Shown here: positions 57,648 through 64,000 of the stretch, in pieces | Layout: each line of letters begins with the position of its first letter | Numbering within the stretch: the stretch's first letter is position 1 | Source: Morchella semilibera | Taxonomy: Eukaryota; Ascomycota; Pezizomycetes; Pezizales; Morchellaceae | Length of the DNA stretch: 64,000 nucleotides | Direction of reading: 5' to 3' | Assembly (NCBI GenBank): GCA_009192285.1 | Contig: CM018603.1 | Coordinates: forward strand, 3,588,588 to 3,652,587 | Notes under the pieces: model-generated | The model's input: only the letters and a program-made list of their open reading frames with translations | Databases searched by the model: none | Told to the model about the DNA's origin: nothing | Program-made: the position numbers and the translations under genes

Positions 57648-58001
57648 ATGACAAAAGACAACCCGATATCCTCATCCTCATCTTCACCCTCCTCGTCCGA
57701 ACCCACTCCTGCTCCAATTTCAGGACCTCCAGGAATTAGTGTCCCCTTCAAGGCCATCTACTATCGCCGCAGGAGTGGAAAAGCCTTGGTTCCAGTCAAG
57801 ATTCCCCCCCTCTTACCTAAGAATGTGGACGGCAAAGCATCTCCCCTCGCCAACCAAACCGGCGCTACCGCTGCGGCCACCACTCCAGGTGCTCCAAACC
57901 GTGTGCTCGAGTTTGAGCTCCCTCCGGCGAAGGAATTGACCGAGGAAGAAGAGAAGGTGCTCGTTGAGGCACGTGCTTGGGCGGAGGAGAAGGAGGAGTA
58001 G
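57648..58001 (+). CDS. Small unknown protein, Ser/Pro-rich N-terminus and acidic C-terminus
   Basis: A single exon of 117 aa. The start ATG sits in a good fungal context (CACCACCATGAC). The N-terminal 30 residues are Ser/Pro-rich. The centre has a basic patch (FKAIYYRRRSGKALVPVKI) and a Pro/Ala linker. The C-terminus is an acidic helix (LTEEEEKVLVEARAWAEEK). Overall it looks like a small, mostly disordered cytosolic or nuclear protein. No known domain is recognised. Codon use is ordinary and C-rich at third positions, which supports real coding. Confidence 0.6.
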   Translation: MTKDNPISSSSSSPSSSEPTPAPISGPPGISVPFKAIYYRRRSGKALVPVKIPPLLPKNVDGKASPLANQTGATAAATTPGAPNRVLEFELPPAKELTEEEEKVLVEARAWAEEKEE

Positions 58002-59576
58002 CACATAGGCGCGGGATTAGCTGGGCAGGGTGGAGGCGGTGGAGGCGGGAGTGGCGGGAGTAAAGCGGACTGGCTAGGAAATCTTTTTTGTGGAGTAGGT
58101 CTCGAAACACAATATAACATGACTAGCTCTTTTCCTTTCCTTTCCTTTCTCTTTATTGGTTTACCCACTACCTTCCCTTCGAAAGGTAGTAGAGTCTCTA
58201 TGATCAAGCTCAAGTTCTTTGGTAGCTGCTAAGTCTTAGAACTCTTCTTATTAATATAAACTTAATGGAGAGTACTCGTTATAGCTATATAGTACATAAA
58301 TATACGCACGGGATGAGTAACTAGCATGAGTGAAGGGCTAGGAGAGTAAAGGTTTATTACCCACCTAAGGTTTCTCCAGGCTTCATTAGCATATTGGTAT
58401 TACGCCCAAGCAAGAGGTTGTTTCCAGTCCTGGTGGTAAAGGGCATCTACATTTGAGTTGCTTTCTGTTCCTTAGGAGTATGATAAGCATGATCCACTTT
58501 GAGCCGCAAAAGATCGGGCTCTGGAGGTATGATTGATCCCAAACAAGAGCTTTCATGGTCATACATACCTAGGAATAGCTAGTCCAGTGAATGAGTAGAG
58601 TAGGCATAGAAAACGTATCTAAAGGACCATGCATACATGTAGTCACGTCATCTAGCTCAACTATTCTACACGGATAACTGGGGTTTATAGTGCTCGGTTT
58701 TTCAGGATCTGGGCCCGACCTGGCTTGGCCTCGCTAAATAGGGAGCCCGAGCACGCTCGGCTTATGCCCGAATCTATCTGGGAGAGTTCGGGTCCAATTC
58801 CTTTTCAACGGGAATAGTAATCAAGCCTGTAGTGCTCTGGGTGGATCATTGGTATCACTCAGGGGACGGGGTCTCAAAAAAGGGGAGAGCTGGCGTGGTT
58901 GAGCTGTGGTGTTTCCCTGGTTTTCTCTCTCTCTTATATGCGGTATAGTCCTTGTGTCTGGTTTTTGGGTCTGTTACTCCATTTGTTTGATCTGTAGATC
59001 TGTTCTTTCCGTTGCCGTATCCCCAACTCCCCCCGTCATGTAATTGCTTACTTCATATCCCTGCATTTCTTGGAACGGCGGGGGTAATGTTGAGAATTTT
59101 TGGTCTACTGAGCGCTAGTGATTGAACCGTAAGACCTTGTAGGACCAAACCGCTCATTTCATCATGTCGCATGGCTCTTTCGAGTTTAGTTTGTCCTAGA
59201 TTTGCCCCGCCCAGTACCCTTCTAGGCTGTCCATAAGGGGCGGGAACGAGACTAAGCTAGTCTAAATATTGTGTTTATTTTCCCTAGTGATAGCTTGCTG
59301 TTCTCTGTATGAGGTGTGAAACGAGCCTAATCTACATGTAGTCATAAGATTGGACTATCTTAAGGGGGGATTTATCACTCGCGGATTCGGAATCACATAA
59401 GATCACTCGGGCAGGATCTGCATAGGAAAAAAAAGATAAATCGCACAGGCACAAACATTTAAATTTCAAAGTCAGCCCTATTTAACACCTACCTAGCGTC
59501 TCGCACCCCCCGACCATGAGAGATTGGACCTAGGCCTGAACAGAACGAGACTACCCCGGAGCTTGGCATAGACCCT
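58002..59576. other. Intergenic between convergent genes
   Basis: No gene. At about 58700-58800 there is a GC-rich stretch with alternating GGGCCCGA/GGCTCGG/CCCGAA words that looks like a small dispersed repeat. TACATGTA occurs at 59332-59339. Confidence 0.5.
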
Positions 59577-60002
59577 TTAGAAGTGCACGAGGATGTCGAA
59601 CTGACCCCCCTGCACTCTCCACTTCCCACCAGTCCTGCGAGTCCCGCCGAAGTTGATGGTGCATTCGCTCTCCAACCTCCTGAGCGAAGCCGCAATGTCG
59701 CTGTAGGGGTACCTGGAGTCCTTCGTCCCGCAAATGGAGACCTTTAGATGGCCGCTGCCCAAGTCCCAGCACTTGGAACACCCGGGACGGCCGTTGATGT
59801 CGTTGAATCTGCCTTGGATGCACGGGCCCTGGCCAGCGGGGACAACCCTGTCCTCGAAGTTGCGGGCGGTGGAGAGGAGCTCAGAGGCGAGAGGAGAGCC
59901 GGAGCTGGTTTCGCAGATGGTGTTCCCTTCAATGGCCATGACGTAGCCGGTGAGGGAGAGGATAAAGACTGCGAAGATGAAGGCTGGGAAGAATTTGAAC
60001 AT
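59577..60002 (-). CDS. Small secreted cysteine-rich protein
   Basis: A single exon of 141 aa. Residues 1-23 are a clear signal peptide (MFKFFPAFIFAVFILSL...VMA|IEG). The mature part of about 118 residues has six cysteines, at about 30, 61, 75, 78, 91 and 114, enough for three disulphides, with a GCSKCWDLG pair in the middle. The C-terminal end is beta-like (GGKWRVQGGQFDILVHF). There is no transmembrane helix or GPI signal. The size and cysteine pattern resemble fungal small secreted proteins, including effector candidates. I cannot assign it to a named family. The locus is intact and isolated, with convergent neighbours. Confidence 0.7.
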   Translation of the reverse strand: MFKFFPAFIFAVFILSLTGYVMAIEGNTICETSSGSPLASELLSTARNFEDRVVPAGQGPCIQGRFNDINGRPGCSKCWDLGSGHLKVSICGTKDSRYPYSDIAASLRRLESECTINFGGTRRTGGKWRVQGGQFDILVHF

Positions 60003-60906
60003 TGTGTTTGTTTGTTTGTTCGCGGCTTATGAGGTTGATGTAGAGACGAGAGTGTCGATGAGGTTGGGTTTGACGATAGTTTGTAATAACGGTGGGGAAG
60101 CAGAGGTATGCATGTTTGGACGCTTTGTGATGTTATAAATACTGTGCCAAGTTTAGGCCCATACTCTGTATCTAACCGCTCTTTAATTCTCACCCTCTCG
60201 GTTTCAGTAAACAAGGTTTCGTACGAGGAGATTATCAACTGAACGGTTGAGTACTAAAGCTTAGGCTTTGTTACTTGTACTAGTCGATGCCATTATTAGA
60301 AGAAATATAGTTTTTCCTCTTTGCCCATCCCTTGCATCGGAATCTTGAGACTTGAATGTCTTCCTTAGGTCTAAAGTTTCAAATTCACTGATTCTCTGTT
60401 ACATCCACAGACTAGCCTTTTGGGGGTTAAGCTAATCTGCGAGGTACAATCTCGTGCTCCCCCCTGTGTAGCGTACTGACAGAAGTAGGATGCAGCGAGT
60501 GATAGCTGATGATTACACATAGCTTGATGTGTGTTTCAATGATGGATACATGCAACTCCTTTATTGAGTTGAGATGGCAGGTCTGAGTACGATCATACAT
60601 ATAAGTTTGGCTAGCTACATCGAAATTTGACATATATCGGGATCCCGCATGATATAAGTTTTGTCTGACCTGCCGTCTGATGTGATTCTAGTATACGTAG
60701 CTAGTCCACAAACTACACAGTACCCTACTACAGGTGTTCATACACGTGCCGCGATGGTTAAATCTCTGTTCACTAGCTGATATTATTATACGCTGTAGCA
60801 CAAAAATAATACTTAAGTGTCCCAAGCATCATCCGTCACTACTCACCCTTAACCCGCGCTCCAAACATCAACTCTGCAAGACAATCATCATCTCGCATCT
60901 CCAAAG
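60003..60906. other. Divergent intergenic region, secreted protein / RPB10
   Basis: No gene. It probably holds both promoters. CT/AC-rich sequence directly before 60907 is likely the RPB10 leader. Confidence 0.55.
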
Positions 60907-61353
60907 ATGATAATTCCAATCCGCTGTTTCTCTTGCGGCAAGGTATGGACTCCCTTACTCATCACTTGCTGGTGGGCCTAACAAATCCAGGTCATCGCGG
61001 ATCTATGGGAACGCTACTTGGAGCTCCTCGAAGGCGGTGAATCCGAAGCGTATTACCCCACCGCTCTACTTAATCCCTCGTCTCACCTTGACCGTTGTCT
61101 ATAGAGAAGGCTGACTAGGTACATGTAGCGAGGCTATGGACAAAATCGGGTGCAAACGCTATTGCTGCAGGAGGATGCTGATGACCCATGTCGATCTTAT
61201 CGAAAAGTTGCTGCGGTGAGATGATATCCATTGTCTTAGGAGTTGATTTTTTGGTTGTATGAGATGCTAACGAGTTTTTTTTACGAATATAGCTACAATC
61301 CTCAGGACCAGGGGAATGCTAGCAATTTGAGAAAGGTTCGTAGGACTGAATAG
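60907..61353 (+). CDS. RPB10: RNA polymerases I, II and III common subunit ABC10-beta (Rpb10)
   Basis: Four tiny exons: 60907-60942, 60991-61049, 61129-61215 and 61293-61353, separated by GT-AG introns of 48, 79 and 77 nt, the second with a CTGAC branch site and the first with CTAAC. The product is 80 aa, in frame throughout. It is the small zinc-binding subunit shared by the three nuclear RNA polymerases. The N-terminus [12 protein letters not shown] carries the first zinc-ligand pair. [13 protein letters not shown] and the Cys pair in [20 protein letters not shown] complete the family signature. The protein ends [19 protein letters not shown], slightly longer than yeast Rpb10. No single exon exceeds 30 codons, so ORF scanning misses it. 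Confidence 0.95.
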
Positions 61354-62761
61354 AGGGCCCGGGCATGAGATTAGGGGAAGGGACTTGTCGCGTATTTTTC
61401 CTCCCGGTGGTGTATTTCTAGGTTAGGAATCATCGGAAGTTCAATACTTCTAGGTCCATTAATCAAGTGCTCTATAATTTAAATTCACTCGTTTATATAT
61501 CTAACCAGGCGTTTGTTATGTTGGAGTCCTGCATGCCTCTCTTCGAAGAGATAATTGGGGGGTAGGGACCCAGGATGTTGGTAGTTGTTTCAATAGGTGT
61601 TGTGGGGTTTAGTATCGTGAGGTCAGGCCCCAAACGCCGTGAGGAAAGGCCGGAGGCCACAAGGAGGAGCCAAAGCTTTAACTTCCAAAGCTTTGGATGG
61701 GGGAAGGGGGGGGGGGGAGGAGGTACCTGTACGATCTTAAGAGGGTCAGGTAGCTGTAGGGGTGGGGCCAGCCGAACCTACGTTTCTACAGGAACAGGCC
61801 AGCTGTTACTAGACACATGCCTGTGGGTGGGGCGGGGCGGTGGGTGTTGTGTTCCATTCATCTTCACTGCTACTACTAGGGAACGCCGTCTAGAGGGCGG
61901 CTGTTTGTGGTCCCAGATGAAGAAGAGCCAAGCAAAGCAACACTGGGGTCGACCTAGCAAGGTTAGCCAACACAAACACACGTATCCACGACCTAGAGTA
62001 TTTCGTGGCTTTCCGCCACACCACAGCAAAAGGCTCAATGGATGGCTGACGAAATCGATCTCCCCGCCCTTTTCATCTTTGTTATCCCAGGTAGGGGAGA
62101 AACGGGGATACGCCAGACATCTAGGGGAAACGCCAATCTTTATGATGATGAGGAGGGGGTTTAAACCTCATGTATGAGAAGAGCTACAAGGGAAAGCCAA
62201 AAGCCTACAGGGAAGCCAAGATCAACCCGGGGAAGGGCAACGTACCTCTACCAGTAACAGAGATCTAATATCCGTGAGGAAGATTAGGAGCCGAGGACAA
62301 ACCTACTGAGCAGAAACTCGCCGAGCAAAGAGAGCTCGAGGGAGAAGGATAAGGGATAACTCAACAGGGTTCCCGGAGCCTACGGTGGAGATGGAAGACA
62401 GATGGAGTTGGGTCTAGGTCATGACAGAAGAAGGAGTACGTAGTGGGGATGGTAAACGATGGTAGGGTTAGGTTAATTCGGATTGCTGCGTCTGGGGGGC
62501 AATAATGTAGCTTGGCGTGGTGTAAGATGGATCATGGTTTATCACTCGGCAGCACCGCACCGCGTTGGGGATGTCACATGGAACGTCAATGATAAGTTCT
62601 TTAAATGTAGGACTTGTAAGTAGCAGAATCGACCCCCCCTCTCGAACCTGGTTTTGTGATTATTATTTATTACCTTTATAATTGGCTAACTTTTATGTTT
62701 TATGCCTCTACTACATGTATATACATGAGTCAAGGGACTCTATTCTTCTACACTATTAATA
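61354..62761. other. Intergenic between convergent genes
   Basis: No supported gene. A 200-codon frame at 61575-62177 (+) is Gly/Arg/Ser-rich over a G-run and is judged spurious. TACATGTA occurs at 62712-62719. Confidence 0.55.
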
Positions 62762-63914
62762 TTAGCAACGTACGGCATTGACGTTGTGTGTCCATGTCTA
62801 CACATTTGTCTCATTAGCAGGCTTGTCAATATGTCCAGAGGAATATAGAAAGAAGACTCACATAGCTTCCCAACACCAGCACCATGAGCGCCATCCCCAC
62901 CAGCACGCTCATCCCCGCATAGATATACCCATGCCCCCTCTTCAACCCCCTCACCTCCACCACAAACGTGCTAACCGTCGTTAGACACCCGCAGAACCCA
63001 TCCCCGACCCCTCTCACAACCCCACACCCGGCCTCCCCTCTGCCAACTCTATACCGTCCGACTATCACCCCCGCCAGTATAGCCGTCCCCACAACATTGA
63101 CCGCAAACGTCCCCAGCGGGAACGTCTTGACAAGCGGATTGGCCCACCGCCCCACCCAGAACCGCGCCGCTGTCCCAACAGGCGCAAACAGGCACGCATA
63201 CAGCGCGACCTCCCTCCACCGCGGAACAAATGCGCACAGCAGCGCCGCACCGACCCAGGACGCCCCCGCTAGCGGCACCGCCGCCCAGTCGGCCGCACCC
63301 GCACCTGGCAGCGCCGTCAGCAAGCCCCGCGCAAACACGGCAGCCTGCGCGCCCACCTGGAGGCCGCTGAACGAGAGCGACAGCGTCGCGATGAGGTAGG
63401 CGAGCGCGGCGAGGAGGTTGTAGCCGCGCGTAGGGCGCCCGTCGTATGCCGGGAGGGTGTTTGAGAGGTTCTCGAACACGCCGAGGAGGAAGCTGGAGAA
63501 GCTTGTGAAGCTCCCGCAGAAGCCCGTCGTGAGGCCGATGTAGAGCGGGAGGGTGGACTTTTGCCTCTGCGGGAAGAGTCGTTGGTCCTCGACCAGGAAG
63601 CCCATGACTGCGCTGCCGGCAAAGTTTGCCCAGATGACGCCGCCGAGGACGGGGGCGCCGGGGTAGGTTGTGAGGGCGGTGAGGCCGAGACGGGCGAGCG
63701 TGCCGAGGATGGAGAAGAAGGTGAGCCAGCTGCAGGTGTAGAGAAGCTGCGGGACCTGAGTCTGAGGGGGGGCGGGCTTCTCGGGTGGGGGGTTGGGGGT
63801 GCGGCATTGCTGCTGGAGGATTGGGGCGGAGGTGATGGTGGAAGTCTCTAGTGGGATGGGGACGGGTGCGGGGACGTCATCTTGGCCGGTGGTGAGACTG
63901 TCTGGGGGTGGCAT
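62762..63914 (-). CDS. FEX1: Fluoride export protein (FEX, duplicated CrcB)
   Basis: Exons are 63914-62862 and 62797-62762 (intron GTGAGT to TGTAG, 64 nt); the product is 362 aa. It is a plasma-membrane fluoride channel that protects against fluoride toxicity. After a Pro-rich cytosolic N-terminus of about 55 residues there are two CrcB-like halves of about four membrane helices each. Each half holds the conserved glycine-rich channel motif: GFCGSFTSFSSF in the first and GFCGCLTTVSTF in the second, with the preceding GT(L/A)AR wording (GTLARLG, GTAARFW) and NFAG/NVVG asparagines. This is the typical eukaryotic arrangement of two fused CrcB repeats. The last exon encodes only TWTHNVNAVRC; without it the C-terminus would read through the intron. 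Confidence 0.93.
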
Positions 63915-64000
63915 TCAGGTAAGTGAGTAAGTAAGTATCTATGGTAGTGATGCTCCCCAATTGAGTCTACTAACTTTAGTAGAGAGTACTGGTATGGGCA

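Noticed and set aside
58700-58800. GC-rich block with GGGCCCGA/GGCTCGG words, possibly a dispersed element
   Set aside because: No clear terminal repeats or target duplication could be defined.
61575-62177. 200-codon plus-strand frame
   Set aside because: Gly/Arg/Ser-rich, spans a G-run, no conserved motif; judged a compositional open frame.

Overview
The window looks like nuclear DNA of a filamentous ascomycete (Pezizomycotina). The genes carry short GT-AG introns of about 47-280 nt, many with CTAAC/CTGAC-like branch sites. The gene set is fungal: Cdc20, a Cdc25-type RasGEF, a C2H2 plus fungal_trans factor, an Irc22/TRAP-alpha protein, an FEX fluoride exporter, a DUF3074 protein and a HeLo/NB-ARC/TPR receptor. 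I support 16 coding loci plus one possible small exon and one decayed frame. Gene density is low, with gaps of up to 12 kb that are full of microsatellites, homopolymers and a recurring TACATGTA/GTACCTAC motif. A large-genome lineage such as Pezizomycetes would fit, but that is inference.

Layout. 1-5.7 kb (+): 3' part of mitochondrial glutamyl-tRNA synthetase with an unusual tail, then Irc22/TRAP-alpha, then an AIG2/GGCT-like protein. 6.3-9.8 kb (-): a NOD-like receptor with tandem 126-bp TPR repeats. 12.2-13.1 kb (+): a Sec2-domain Rab exchange factor. 14.7-22.5 kb (-): Cdc20, fumarase and a GFO/IDH/MocA oxidoreductase. 23.8-26.0 kb (+): an eight-exon gene of unknown function with a possible nuclease-like core. 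26.3-27.05 kb (-): a decayed reading frame. 29.0-32.8 kb (-): a SH3-WW-RasGEF protein. 32.8-44.9 kb: a gene desert with one possible basic exon at 42.9 kb. 44.9-47.6 kb (+): a C2H2 transcription factor. 54.3-58.0 kb (+): a DUF3074 (START-like) locus and two small unknown proteins. 59.6-60.0 kb (-): a six-cysteine secreted protein. 60.9-61.35 kb (+): RPB10, split into four tiny exons. 62.8-63.9 kb (-): FEX fluoride exporter.

No operon or biosynthetic cluster is evident; most genes are single housekeeping or regulatory loci. Two themes connect regions. First, three loci (the receptor, the C2H2 factor and the DUF3074 protein) contain small reading-frame offsets, mostly at short homopolymer or dinucleotide runs. 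These are either assembly indels or early decay. Second, several short palindromic, MITE-like units lie in the gaps (4.2, 10.0, 20.7 and perhaps 52.8 kb). No autonomous transposon, rRNA, tRNA or CRISPR was found. All domain calls come from reading translated motifs by eye, without database searches.
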